NCBI RefSeq assembly: GCF_014650815.1
Contig: NZ_BMVR01000001.1
Span: forward strand, 558,001 to 622,000
Direction of reading: 5' to 3'
Source of the DNA: Streptomyces flavofungini
GTDB lineage: Bacteria > Actinomycetota > Actinomycetes > Streptomycetales > Streptomycetaceae
Length of the DNA: 64,000 nt
Program-made: the position numbers and the translations under genes
Notes under the pieces: model-generated
The model's database searches: none
What the model saw: only the letters and a program-made list of their open reading frames with translations
Told to the model about the DNA's origin: nothing
In this document: positions 8,105-16,871 of the stretch, one piece after another
Position numbering within the stretch: position 1 is the stretch's first letter
How the letters are laid out: each line of letters begins with the position of its first letter

Positions 8105-8127
8105 TTGGCGGCACTCAGTGCCGCCAA
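8105..8127. promoter_or_regulatory. 23-base palindrome upstream of citA (candidate operator)
   Basis: TTGGCGGCACT-C-AGTGCCGCCAA is a perfect 11-1-11 inverted repeat ~105 bases upstream of the citA start codon, in the 228-base gap before recD2. Its position and one-base centre suit a dimeric repressor/activator site, but it could also fold in the citA leader. No known consensus was matched with certainty. Confidence 0.55.
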
Positions 8128-8227
8128 CCTGCTCATCCTGCCCCCTTCGCCCCAGTTCCGAAAGTGCTGTGTGACCTTTCCGACTCGTTTGATCGATCAA
8201 AGGTCGGCAGTGCCTTGACGCCTACCC

Positions 8228-10486
8228 TCAACCGCCGCGCCGAACCGCGAGCCGATGATCCAGTGCCGTCCATCTGCGGCCCGCGGAGACCGTGCGGACC
8301 GCCTGCCCGAGAGCCTTGCGCGAGCCGACCAGGACGACCAGTTTCCGGGCCCGCGTCACGGCCGTGTAGAGCAGGTTCCGCTGCAGCATCATCCAGGCGC
8401 CGGTGGTGACCGGGATCACGACCGCTGGGTACTCACTTCCCTGGGAGCGGTGGATTGTCACCGCATAGGCGTGGGCGAGTTCGTCGAGTTCGTCGAAGTC
8501 GTACGCGACCTCCTCGTCCTCGTCCGTGCGGACGGTCAGGCGCTGCTCGTCGGCGTCCAGGGCGGTGACCACGCCGACCGTGCCGTTGAAGACGCCGTTG
8601 GCGCCCTTGTCGTAGTTGTTGCGGATCTGTGTGACCTTGTCGCCGACGCGGAAGACGCGGCCGCCGAAGCGCTTCTCCGGCAGATCGGGGCGGCCGGGGG
8701 TGATGGCCTGCTGGAGCAGGCCGTTCAGGTGACCCGCGCCCGCCGGGCCCCGGTGCATGGGGGCGAGGACCTGCACGTCCCGGCGCGGGTCGAGGCCGAA
8801 CTTCGCGGGCAGGCGGCGGGCGGCCACGTCGACGGTGAGCCGCCCGGCCTCCTCGGTGTCGTCCTCGACGAAGAGGAAGAAGTCGTCCAGGCCCTGGGTG
8901 AGGGGTGACTGCCCGGCGTTGATGCGGTGGGCGTTGGTGACCACGCCGGACTGCTGCGCCTGCCGGAAGACCCGGGTCAGCCGCACCGCGGGGACGGGGC
9001 TGTCCGTGCTGAGCAGGTCCCGCAGGACCTCGCCCGCGCCGACGCTGGGGAGCTGGTCGACGTCGCCCACGAAGAGCAGGTGCGCGCCCGGCGGGACGGC
9101 CTTGACCAGCTTGTTGGCGAGGAGCAGGTCGAGCATGGAGGCCTCGTCGACGACCACCAGGTCGGCGTCCAGGGGCCGGTCCTTGTCGTACGCCGCGTCG
9201 CCGCCGGGCTTCAGCTCCAGGAGGCGGTGGACGGTGGACGCCTCGGCGCCGGTCAGCTCGGCCAGGCGCTTGGCGGCGCGGCCCGTGGGCGCGGCGAGCA
9301 GCACCTTGGCCTTCTTGGCGCGGGCCAGCTCCACGATCGAGCGGACCGTGAAGGACTTGCCGCAGCCCGGCCCGCCGGTGAGGACGGCGACCTTGCTGGT
9401 CAGGGCGAGCCGGACGGCCTCCTCCTGCTCGGGCGCGAGCTCGGCCCCCGTGCGCCCCTTGAGCCAGCCGAGCGCCTTGCCCCAGTCGACGTCCCCGAAC
9501 CCCGGCATCCGGTCGTCCGGCGTCCGCAGCAGCCGCAGGAGCTGGGCGGACAGGGACAGCTCGGCGCGGTGGAAGGGGACCAGGAAGACGGCCGTGACGT
9601 CGCCCCCGCCGTCCGGTCCAGGGACGGGCTCGCGGACCACCCCTTCGGGGTCCTGGGCCAGCTCTCCGAGGCAGTCGATGACGAGGCCCGTGTCGACCTG
9701 GAGGAGCTTGACCGCGTCGGCGATCAGGCGCTCCTCGGGCAGGAAGCAGTTGCCCTGGTCGGTGGATTGCGAAAGGGCGTACTGCAGACCGGCCTTGACG
9801 CGCTCCGGGCTGTCGTGCGGGATGCCGACCGACTGGGCGATGCGGTCGGCGGTGAGGAAGCCGATGCCCCACACGTCGGCGGCGAGCCGGTACGGCTGGT
9901 TCCGGACGATGGAGATCGAGGCGTCCTCGTACTTCTTGTAGATCCGCACGGCGATCGACGTGGAGACGCCGACGCCCTGGAGGAAGACCATCACCTCCTT
10001 GATCGCCTTCTGCTCCTCCCATGCGGCGGCGATCTTCTTCGTGCGCTTGGGGCCGAGGCCGGGGACCTCGATGAGGCGCTTGGGCTCGGTCTCGATGACG
10101 TCGAGGGTGTCCACGCCGAAGTGCGTCGTGATGCGGTCGGCCATCACCGGGCCGATGCCCTTGATGAGGCCGGAGCCGAGATAGCGCCGGATGCCCTGGA
10201 TCGTGGCCGGGAGGACCGTCGTGTAGTTCTCCACGGTGAACTGCTTGCCGTACTGCGCGTGGGAGCCCCAACGGCCCTCCATCCGCAGCGACTCGCCGAC
10301 CTGCGCGCCGAGCAGCGCGCCGACCACGGTCAGCAGGTCACCGGCGCCGCGCCCGGTGTCCACGCGCGCGACCGTGTACCCGTTCTCCTCGTTGGCGTAC
10401 GTCACCCTCTCCAGGACGCCCTCGACGACGGCCATGCGGGGTGCGGGAACACCGGCGACGCTCTTCCGCTGTGCGGCACTGGACAT
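8228..10486 (-). CDS. recD2: RecD2-type SF1B DNA helicase
   Basis: A 752-residue ATP-dependent 5'-3' helicase of the RecD2/TraA type, acting in DNA repair without RecBC. The N-terminal region holds helix-hairpin-helix repeats (GSGLIKGIGPVMADRI, LIEVPGLGPKRTKKIAAAW, VWGIGFLTADRIAQSVG). Walker A GGPGCGKSFTV is at ~371-381 and Walker B LVVVDEASMLD at ~443-453. A UvrD-like C-terminal motif includes AVTIHRSQGSEYPAVVIPV and NLLYTAVTRARKLVVLVGS. Length and architecture are normal. Start ATG 10486; the nested palindrome copy 2 begins 64 bases upstream. Confidence 0.93.
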   Translation of the reverse strand: MSSAAQRKSVAGVPAPRMAVVEGVLERVTYANEENGYTVARVDTGRGAGDLLTVVGALLGAQVGESLRMEGRWGSHAQYGKQFTVENYTTVLPATIQGIRRYLGSGLIKGIGPVMADRITTHFGVDTLDVIETEPKRLIEVPGLGPKRTKKIAAAWEEQKAIKEVMVFLQGVGVSTSIAVRIYKKYEDASISIVRNQPYRLAADVWGIGFLTADRIAQSVGIPHDSPERVKAGLQYALSQSTDQGNCFLPEERLIADAVKLLQVDTGLVIDCLGELAQDPEGVVREPVPGPDGGGDVTAVFLVPFHRAELSLSAQLLRLLRTPDDRMPGFGDVDWGKALGWLKGRTGAELAPEQEEAVRLALTSKVAVLTGGPGCGKSFTVRSIVELARAKKAKVLLAAPTGRAAKRLAELTGAEASTVHRLLELKPGGDAAYDKDRPLDADLVVVDEASMLDLLLANKLVKAVPPGAHLLFVGDVDQLPSVGAGEVLRDLLSTDSPVPAVRLTRVFRQAQQSGVVTNAHRINAGQSPLTQGLDDFFLFVEDDTEEAGRLTVDVAARRLPAKFGLDPRRDVQVLAPMHRGPAGAGHLNGLLQQAITPGRPDLPEKRFGGRVFRVGDKVTQIRNNYDKGANGVFNGTVGVVTALDADEQRLTVRTDEDEEVAYDFDELDELAHAYAVTIHRSQGSEYPAVVIPVTTGAWMMLQRNLLYTAVTRARKLVVLVGSRKALGQAVRTVSAGRRWTALDHRLAVRRGG

Positions 10487-10549
10487 GACCCGACGCTACC
10501 GCCGCCCACTGACAGCGCCTCGCCAGGGGCGCATGCGGGGAGATGCCGT

Positions 10550-10682
10550 GCCCCGTCAGGGGCGCGGGGAACTGCGCGACCAGCCCCAGCAAAAGCCGCA
10601 GTCGCGTCTGCCGAGATCCCGGCAGACGCGACTGCGGCTTCTCGCGCGCTGAGCGCGCAGTTCCCCGCGCCCCTGACGGGGC
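10550..10682. repeat. nested palindromic repeat, copy 2
   Basis: A 133-base near-complete palindrome: 29-bp perfect outer arms (10550-10578 / 10654-10682) and an inner perfect 21-bp stem (10593-10613 / 10620-10640). It is nearly identical to copy 1 at 6551-6672. It sits between the divergent recD2 and rbsR genes, so a simple terminator role does not explain its location. The 349-base gap also holds the rbsR boxes and, at ~10687-10720, two CGGTCAAGGCGCC-like words also seen inverted beside copy 1. Confidence 0.85.
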
Positions 10683-10780
10683 CCAGCCGCTGGTCAAGGC
10701 GCCCCCACCCGGTCAAGGCGCCCACGCCAGCAAAAATCACGATCGAGTTTCAGCCATCGGACAGGGGGTTGCCACCAGCC

Positions 10781-10795
10781 GTGTAATCGATTCCA
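10781..10795. promoter_or_regulatory. putative RbsR operator, distal box
   Basis: GTGTAATCGATTCCA: a LacI-type half-palindromic site centred on ATCGAT. An identical copy begins 21 bases downstream. Confidence 0.65.
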
Positions 10796-10801
10796 ATCCT
10801 C

Positions 10802-10816
10802 GTGTAATCGATTCCA
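10802..10816. promoter_or_regulatory. putative RbsR operator, proximal box
   Basis: A second exact copy of GTGTAATCGATTCCA, 21 bases (two helical turns) from the first and 20 bases before the chosen rbsR start. The same-face spacing suggests cooperative binding and autoregulation of the whole rbs operon. Confidence 0.65.
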
Positions 10817-10835
10817 CGAGGAGGTGGCATCGGCA

Positions 10836-11867
10836 GTGGCAAGCGTCGGCATCAAAGACGTCGCGGCCCGTGCGGGCGTCTCCGTGGCCACGGTCTCGCG
10901 TGTCCTGAACGCGCACGCGTCCGTGAGTCCGGCCGCCCGGGAGCGCGTGCTCGCCGCGGTGGACGCGCTCGGCTACCGGCCCAACACGCTCGCCCGGTCC
11001 CTCAGGACGGACCAGACGCGCACGCTGGGCCTGGTCATCAGCGACGTACTGAACCCCTACTTCACCGAGTTGGCCCGCTCCGTCGAGGAGGAGGCCCGCG
11101 CGCTCGGCTACAGCATCATCTTCGGCAACGCCGACGAGCGGCCCGAGTTGCAGGACCACCACATCCGCACGCTCCTGGACCGCCGCATCGACGGCCTCCT
11201 CGTCTCCCCCGCCGACGGCGGCTCCCCGCTCGTCCTGGACGCGGCCCGCGCGGGCACCCCGATGGTCTTCGTCGACCGCTGGATCCCCGGCCTCGACGTG
11301 CCCGTCGTGCGGGCCGACGGAAGCTCCGCCGTGCGCGACCTGGTCGCCCATCTGCACGGGCTCGGCCACCGCAGGCTCGCCATCATCGCGGGCCCGGCGG
11401 CGACGACCACCGGCAGCGAGCGCGTGGCGGCGTTCCGGGACGCGCTGGCCGCGTACGGCCTTGAGCTGCCCGCCGAGTACATCGGGCAGGGCGACTTCCA
11501 GGCCGCGAGCGGGCGCCGCGCCACCGAGCGGTTCCTGGCGCTGCCCGAGCCGCCCGAGGTCGTCTTCGCCGCCGACAACCTGATGGCGCTCGGCGCGCTG
11601 GACGCGATCCGCGCGCGCGGGCTGCGGATTCCGCAGGACATCGCGCTCGCCGCGTTCGACGACATCCCCTGGTTCGTGCACACCGATCCGCCGGTCACGG
11701 CGATCGCCCAGCCCACGGGCGAGTTGGGCCGGGCGGCCGTGCGGGCGCTCACCGACCTGATCGAGGGCCGGACGCCGGAGTCGGTGACGCTGCCCGCGCG
11801 CCTCGTCGTACGCAGCTCGTGCGGCGAGCACCCCCCGACCGGCACGACCCGAAGGAGTGACGCATGA
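10836..11867 (+). CDS. rbsR: LacI-family repressor of the ribose operon
   Basis: 343 residues: N-terminal LacI HTH (IKDVAARAGVSVATVSRVLN), hinge with YRPNTLARSL, then a periplasmic-binding-protein-like effector domain (LGLVISDVLNPYFTELARSV to the C-terminus). I prefer GTG 10836 because GAGGAGG at 10818-10824 sits 11 bases upstream; the upstream in-frame GTG at 10824 overlaps that Shine-Dalgarno sequence. The stop overlaps the rbsA start (ATGA), so the regulator leads its own operon. The ribose assignment comes from the downstream rbsK and rbsD. Two identical operator boxes lie just upstream. Confidence 0.88.
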   Translation: MASVGIKDVAARAGVSVATVSRVLNAHASVSPAARERVLAAVDALGYRPNTLARSLRTDQTRTLGLVISDVLNPYFTELARSVEEEARALGYSIIFGNADERPELQDHHIRTLLDRRIDGLLVSPADGGSPLVLDAARAGTPMVFVDRWIPGLDVPVVRADGSSAVRDLVAHLHGLGHRRLAIIAGPAATTTGSERVAAFRDALAAYGLELPAEYIGQGDFQAASGRRATERFLALPEPPEVVFAADNLMALGALDAIRARGLRIPQDIALAAFDDIPWFVHTDPPVTAIAQPTGELGRAAVRALTDLIEGRTPESVTLPARLVVRSSCGEHPPTGTTRRSDA

Positions 11868-13468
11868 CTGGCCCCGCACCGGTGCGCGACGCCGCGCAGG
11901 ACGCGCCGGAACTGCTGCGCGTCGAGGGCATCCGCAAGGCCTTCCCCGGCGTCGTCGCCCTCGACGGCGTGGACTTCGACCTGCGCGGCGGGGAGGTGCA
12001 CGTACTCCTCGGCGAGAACGGGGCGGGCAAGAGCACGCTCATCAAGATGTTCTCCGGCGCCAACCAGCCCGACGCGGGCCGGATCCTGGTCGGCGGCGCG
12101 GAGGTGCGCGTCCACGGCGCGCAGGACGCCGAGCGGCTCGGGATCGCCACCATCTACCAGGAGTTCAACCTCGTCCCCGATCTGACGGTCGCCGAGAACA
12201 TCTTCCTGGGCCGCCAGCCCCGCCGCTTCGGTCTGATCGACCGCAAGAAGATGGAGGCCGACGCGGCCGAGCTCCTCGCGCGCGTGGGCGTCGACGTCTC
12301 GCCGCGCGCCCGCTGCCGCGAACTCGGCATCGCCCGGCTGCAGATGGTGGAGATCGCCAAGGCGCTCAGCCTGCACGCGCGCGTGCTCGTGATGGACGAG
12401 CCGACGGCCGTGCTCACCTCCGAGGAGGTGGAGAAGCTCTTCACCATCGTGCGCGGGCTGCGCGCCGACGGTGTCGGCATCGTCTTCATCACCCACCACC
12501 TGGAGGAGATCGCCGCGCTCGGCGACCGTGTGAGCGTGCTGCGCGACGGCCGCAGCGTGGGGCAGGTGCCCGCGTCGACGCCGGAGGACGAACTCGTACG
12601 CCTCATGGTGGGGCGGTCCATCGAGCAGCAGTATCCGCGCGAGCGGGGCGCCGCGGGCGAACCGGCCGACGGGGACGCGCCGTTGCTGCGGGTGCGCGGC
12701 CTCACCCGGGGCGGGGTCTTCCACGACGTCGGCTTCGAGGTGCGGGCCGGTGAGGTCGTCGGCGTCGCGGGCCTGGTCGGCGCGGGGCGCACGGAGGTGG
12801 CGCGGGCCGTGTTCGGCGCGGATCCGTACGACGCGGGCACGGTGGAGGTCGCGGGGCGGGCGCTGCCCCGGCACGACGTGTACGCGGCGATGACCGCCGG
12901 CGTCGGGCTGGTCCCGGAGGACCGCAAGGGCCAAGGTCTGGTGCTCGACGCGTCCGTCGAGGAGAACCTGGGCCTGGTGACGCTGCGCTCGGCGACCCGG
13001 GCGGGCCTGGTCGACCGGGCCGGGCAGCGCGCCGCCGCCGAGCGGATCGCGGGCCAGCTCGGGGTGCGCATGGCCGGGCTCGGCCAGCACGTGCGCACCC
13101 TCTCCGGCGGCAACCAGCAGAAGGTCGTCATCGGCAAGTGGCTGCTCGCCCAGGCGAAGGTGCTCATCCTCGACGAGCCGACGCGCGGCATCGACGTCGG
13201 CGCGAAGGTCGAGATCTACCAGCTCATCAACGAACTCACGGCCGCCGGGCACGCCGTCCTGATGATCTCCAGCGATCTGCCGGAGGTCCTCGGGATGAGC
13301 GACCGGGTCCTGGTCATGGCACAGGGCCGCATCGCGGGCGAACTCGGCGCGGCCGAGGCGACGCAGGACGCGGTGATGGCGCTCGCCGTCAGCACCACGA
13401 CCCCGGCAGTGCACAACGACAACGCCCCTGCGGGGGACGCGAAGGAGGACTCCCGTGGCAACCACTGA
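11864..13468 (+). CDS. rbsA: ribose ABC transporter, ATP-binding protein
   Basis: A 534-residue double-cassette ATPase of the sugar (RbsA/XylG) type that powers ribose uptake from the cytoplasmic face. First half: Walker A GENGAGKST, signature-region CRELGIARLQMVEIAKALS and Walker B VLVMDEPTAVL. Second half: degenerate Walker A (VAGLVGAGRTEVARAVFG), signature LSGGNQQKVVIGKWL and Walker B VLILDEPTRGIDVG. A weak second ATP site is normal for the family. It overlaps rbsR by 4 bases and the permease gene by 14 bases, so it is tightly coupled. Confidence 0.93.
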   Translation: MTGPAPVRDAAQDAPELLRVEGIRKAFPGVVALDGVDFDLRGGEVHVLLGENGAGKSTLIKMFSGANQPDAGRILVGGAEVRVHGAQDAERLGIATIYQEFNLVPDLTVAENIFLGRQPRRFGLIDRKKMEADAAELLARVGVDVSPRARCRELGIARLQMVEIAKALSLHARVLVMDEPTAVLTSEEVEKLFTIVRGLRADGVGIVFITHHLEEIAALGDRVSVLRDGRSVGQVPASTPEDELVRLMVGRSIEQQYPRERGAAGEPADGDAPLLRVRGLTRGGVFHDVGFEVRAGEVVGVAGLVGAGRTEVARAVFGADPYDAGTVEVAGRALPRHDVYAAMTAGVGLVPEDRKGQGLVLDASVEENLGLVTLRSATRAGLVDRAGQRAAAERIAGQLGVRMAGLGQHVRTLSGGNQQKVVIGKWLLAQAKVLILDEPTRGIDVGAKVEIYQLINELTAAGHAVLMISSDLPEVLGMSDRVLVMAQGRIAGELGAAEATQDAVMALAVSTTTPAVHNDNAPAGDAKEDSRGNH

Positions 13469-15434
13469 CACCCGGCCGGACAACACCGGCAAGACGGGCA
13501 CGGGCCGCGGCGGGGGCCTCGACCTGCGCCGCGTCCTGCTCGACAACGGCGCGCTCAGCGCCCTCGTGGTCCTGGTGGTCGCGATGTCGCTGCTCTCCGG
13601 CGACTTCCTGACCACGCAGAACCTCCTCAACGTCGGCGTGCAGGCGGCCGTGACGGCGATCCTCGCGTTCGGCGTCACCTTCGTCATCGTCGCCGCGGGC
13701 ATCGACCTGTCGGTCGGCTCGGTGGCGGCGCTGTCCGCGACGGTCCTCGCCTGGTCGGCGACGAAGGAAGGTGTGCCCGTCTGGATCGCGGTGCTCCTCG
13801 CGGTCGCCACGGGCATCGCCTGCGGTCTGGTCAACGGCGTGCTCGTCTCGTACGGGAAACTCCCGCCGTTCATCGCGACGCTCGCGATGCTGTCCATCGG
13901 CCGCGGCCTGTCCCTGGTGATCTCGCAGGGCTCCCCGATCGCGTTCCCCGAGTCGGTCTCCAAGGTCGGTGACACGCTGGGCGGCTGGCTGCCGGTGCCG
14001 GTCATCGTGATGGTGGCGATGGGCCTGATCACGGCGCTGATCCTGACGCGTACGTACATCGGCCGCTCCATGTACGCGATCGGCGGCAACGAGGAGGCCG
14101 CGCGCCTCTCGGGCCTTCGGGTGAAGCGCCAGAAGATCATCATCTACGCGCTCTCGGGCCTGTTCGCGGCCGTCGCGGGCATCGTCCTCGCCTCCCGCCT
14201 GGTGTCCGCGCAGCCGCAGGCCGCGCAGGGCTACGAGCTGGACGCGATCGCCGCCGTCGTCATCGGCGGCGCGAGCCTCGCGGGCGGCGTCGGCAAGGCG
14301 TCGGGCACGCTCATCGGCGCGCTGATCCTCGCGGTGCTGCGCAACGGCCTCAACCTCCTTTCCGTGTCGGCGTTCTGGCAGCAGGTCGTCATCGGCGTCG
14401 TGATCGCCCTCGCGGTGCTCCTGGACACGCTGCGCAGGAAGGCCGGGGCGGGCGCGGGCGGCGGGGGTGCCGTCGGCAGCACGTCGTCCGGGTCCGGCGG
14501 CAAGGGACCGCAAGCCCTCAAGTACACGCTCGCCGCCGTGGTCGCGGCGGCCGTCATCGCCGCGGTGTCCGTCTTCCACTCCGGCTCGTCCGGTACGTCC
14601 ACGAAGATCGGCCTGTCCCTCTCCACCCTGAACAACCCCTTCTTCGTACAGATGAAGGAGGGCGCGCAGGCGGAGGCCAAGAAGGCGGGCGTCGACCTGA
14701 CGGTCACGGACGCGCAGAACGACGCGTCCCAACAGGCCAATCAGCTGCAGAACTTCACCAGCGAGAGCATGAAGGCCGTCATCGTCAACCCGGTCGACTC
14801 CGACGCCGTCGGCCCGGCCGTGCGCGCCGCGAACAAGGCGGACATCCCCGTCGTCGCCGCCGACCGGGGCGTGAACAAGGCGGACGTGGCCACCCTCGTG
14901 GCCTCCGACAACGTCGCGGGCGGCAGGCAGGCCGCGAAGGCCCTCGCCGACAAGCTCGGCGGCAAGGGCGAGGTCGTCGTCCTCCAGGGCACGGCGGGCA
15001 CGTCCGCGAGCCGGGAGCGCGGGCAGGGCTTCGCCGAGGGCATCAAGGCGTTCCCCGGCATCAAGGTCGTCGCCAAGCAGCCCGCGGACTTCGACCGCAC
15101 CAAGGGCCTGGACGTCATGACGAACCTGCTCCAGGGCAACCCGGGCGTCGACGGCGTCTTCGCGGAGAACGACGAGATGGCGCTCGGCGCGGTCAAGGCC
15201 CTCGGCGACAAGGCGGGCAGGTCGGTGTCGGTGGTCGGCTTCGACGGCACGCCCGACGGCCTGAAGGCGGTCGAGGCGGGCACGTTGTACGCGTCGGTGG
15301 CGCAGCAGCCCGCGGAGCTGGGCCGGATCGCGGTGCGCAACGCGATCCGCGCGGCGGACGACAAGAAGGTGTCCTCCGTGGTGAAGGTGCCGGTGAAGGT
15401 GGTCACCGAGAAGAACGTGGCACGGTTCAAGTGA
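13455..15434 (+). CDS. rbsC: fused ribose ABC permease/substrate-binding protein (RbsC-RbsB)
   Basis: 659 residues combining two normally separate proteins. Residues ~30-335 are the RbsC permease (BPD_transp_2; FVIVAAGIDLSVGSVAALSA, GGNEEAARLSGLRVKRQKI, VVIGGASLAGGVGKASGTLI). A Gly/Ser linker (~335-352) and an extra hydrophobic helix (LKYTLAAVVAAAVIAAVSVF, ~355-374) follow. Residues ~380-659 are an RbsB ribose-binding domain (IGLSLSTLNNPFFVQMKEGA, VAADRGVNKADVATLVASDN, GVFAENDEMALGAVKAL). There is no lipobox, so the extra helix apparently tethers the binding domain outside. GTG start inside the rbsA 3' end. The fusion gives 1:1 stoichiometry. Confidence 0.9.
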   Translation: MATTDTRPDNTGKTGTGRGGGLDLRRVLLDNGALSALVVLVVAMSLLSGDFLTTQNLLNVGVQAAVTAILAFGVTFVIVAAGIDLSVGSVAALSATVLAWSATKEGVPVWIAVLLAVATGIACGLVNGVLVSYGKLPPFIATLAMLSIGRGLSLVISQGSPIAFPESVSKVGDTLGGWLPVPVIVMVAMGLITALILTRTYIGRSMYAIGGNEEAARLSGLRVKRQKIIIYALSGLFAAVAGIVLASRLVSAQPQAAQGYELDAIAAVVIGGASLAGGVGKASGTLIGALILAVLRNGLNLLSVSAFWQQVVIGVVIALAVLLDTLRRKAGAGAGGGGAVGSTSSGSGGKGPQALKYTLAAVVAAAVIAAVSVFHSGSSGTSTKIGLSLSTLNNPFFVQMKEGAQAEAKKAGVDLTVTDAQNDASQQANQLQNFTSESMKAVIVNPVDSDAVGPAVRAANKADIPVVAADRGVNKADVATLVASDNVAGGRQAAKALADKLGGKGEVVVLQGTAGTSASRERGQGFAEGIKAFPGIKVVAKQPADFDRTKGLDVMTNLLQGNPGVDGVFAENDEMALGAVKALGDKAGRSVSVVGFDGTPDGLKAVEAGTLYASVAQQPAELGRIAVRNAIRAADDKKVSSVVKVPVKVVTEKNVARFK

Positions 15435-15518
15435 GGTTCTCCGCGCGCGGGGCCACACGTGGCGTTCCGCGCGCGGAGGCGCACGTACACGGGGAAAGAC
15501 TGGAAAGGCAGAACCACG

Positions 15519-16427
15519 ATGCATGACTACGACCTGCTGGTCGTGGGCTCGGCCAACGCCGACCTGGTGACCGCCGTCGAGCGGCGGCCCGCCGCGGGCG
15601 AGACGGTCCTCGGCTCGGACCTGGCCGTCCACCCGGGCGGCAAGGGCGCGAACCAGGCGGTGGCGGCGGCCCGGCTCGGCGCGCGCACGGCGCTCCTGGC
15701 GCGGGTCGGCGACGACGCGTACGGGCGGCTGCTCCTGGACTCGCAGCGGTCGGCGGGGGTGGACACGGTGGGGGTCCTGGTGGGCGGCGCGCCGACCGGG
15801 GTCGCGCTGATCACGGTGGACCCGTCGGGCGACAACAGCATCGTGGTGGCGCCGGGCGCGAACTCGCGCCTGACACCCGAGGACGTACGGGCGGCCGGGA
15901 GCCTCTTCCAGGCGGCCCGGGTGGTGTCGGTGCAACTGGAGATCCCCCTCGACACGGTCGCGGAGGTGGTCCGCGCCCTGCCCGCGGAGACCCGCCTGGT
16001 CCTGAACCCGTCGCCGCCCGCTCCCCTGCCGCACGAGGTCCTGGCGGCCTGCGATCCCCTCGTGGTGAACGAGCACGAGGCGCGGGTGGTCCTGCGGGGC
16101 GCCGGGGCGGACGTCCCCGACGCGCCGGAGGAGTGGGCGAAGGGGCTGCTGGCGCTCGGCCCGAGGTCGGTGGTGGTGACCCTCGGCGGCGATGGCGCGC
16201 TGGTGGCGGGCCCGGACGGGATGGCGCGGGTGCCGTCGGTGACGGTGGACGCCGTGGACACGACGGGTGCCGGGGACGCGTTCACGGCGGCCCTCGCGTG
16301 GCGGCTCGGCGCGGGCGAGGGCCTGGAGTCGGCGGCGCGCTACGCGGCGAAGGTGGGGGCGCTCGCGGTGACGCGGGCGGGCGCGCAGGTGTCGTACCCG
16401 TCGGGTCCTGAGGTGGCCGCGCTGTGA
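15519..16427 (+). CDS. rbsK: ribokinase
   Basis: A 302-residue PfkB kinase making ribose 5-phosphate. N-terminal VVGSANADLVTAVERRPAAG and GGKGANQAVAAARLGA form the sugar-binding motif; C-terminal DTTGAGDAFTAALAWRLG is the PfkB ATP/anion-hole motif with catalytic Asp. Start ATG 15519 is preceded by GGAAAGGCAG. It lies 84 bases after rbsCB and overlaps rbsD by GTGA, consistent with the same operon. Confidence 0.93.
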   Translation: MHDYDLLVVGSANADLVTAVERRPAAGETVLGSDLAVHPGGKGANQAVAAARLGARTALLARVGDDAYGRLLLDSQRSAGVDTVGVLVGGAPTGVALITVDPSGDNSIVVAPGANSRLTPEDVRAAGSLFQAARVVSVQLEIPLDTVAEVVRALPAETRLVLNPSPPAPLPHEVLAACDPLVVNEHEARVVLRGAGADVPDAPEEWAKGLLALGPRSVVVTLGGDGALVAGPDGMARVPSVTVDAVDTTGAGDAFTAALAWRLGAGEGLESAARYAAKVGALAVTRAGAQVSYPSGPEVAAL

Positions 16428-16819
16428 GGAAGGCCGGGATACTCAACCGCCATCTGTCGGGCGCGCTGGCGGAGCTGGGTCACGGTGACCGGGTCCTGGT
16501 GTGCGACGCGGGCATGCCGATTCCGGCGGGCCCGCGGGTGGTGGACCTGGCGTTCGTCGCCGGGGTGCCGTCGTTCGCGCAGGTCCTGGACGGGCTGCTC
16601 GCGGAGCTCGTGGTGGAGGGTGCGGTGGCGGCGCGGGAGGTGCGGGACGCGAATCCGGGGGCGGCGGCGTTGCTGGAGCGGCGGTTTCCGGGGGCGGCGC
16701 TGGGGTGGGTGCCGCACGAGGAGCTGAAGGAGCTGTCGGCGGGGGCGCGGCTCGTGGTGCGGACGGGCGAGGCGAGTCCGTACGCGAACGCGTTGCTGAC
16801 GTGCGGGGTCTTCTTCTGA
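16424..16819 (+). CDS. rbsD: D-ribose pyranase
   Basis: A 131-residue RbsD/FucU protein that interconverts pyranose and furanose forms of ribose before phosphorylation. Matches include MRKAGILNRHLSGALAELGH at the start (catalytic His), VCDAGMPIPAGPRVVDLAFV, and C-terminal RTGEASPYANALLTCGVFF. Length is typical. GTG start overlaps the rbsK stop. It ends the operon, followed by a clear terminator. Confidence 0.95.
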   Translation: MRKAGILNRHLSGALAELGHGDRVLVCDAGMPIPAGPRVVDLAFVAGVPSFAQVLDGLLAELVVEGAVAAREVRDANPGAAALLERRFPGAALGWVPHEELKELSAGARLVVRTGEASPYANALLTCGVFF

Positions 16820-16833
16820 GCCCGGGAACGTTT

Positions 16834-16871
16834 CGAGGGGGCCCTGTCCGTCGACCGGGCCCCCTCGGTTT
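16834..16871 (+). terminator. terminator of the rbs operon
   Basis: An 11-bp perfect stem CGAGGGGGCCC (16834-16844) / GGGCCCCCTCG (16857-16867) with a 12-base loop, followed by GTTT, 15 bases after the rbsD stop. Confidence 0.8.

Noticed and set aside
8927..10786. Plus-strand open frame (619 codons)
   Set aside because: Antisense to recD2; no motifs. RecD2 has all helicase motifs.
11108..14143. Long minus-strand open frame (1011 codons)
   Set aside because: Antisense to the rbs operon, which has unambiguous domains on the plus strand; no domain seen in the antisense product.
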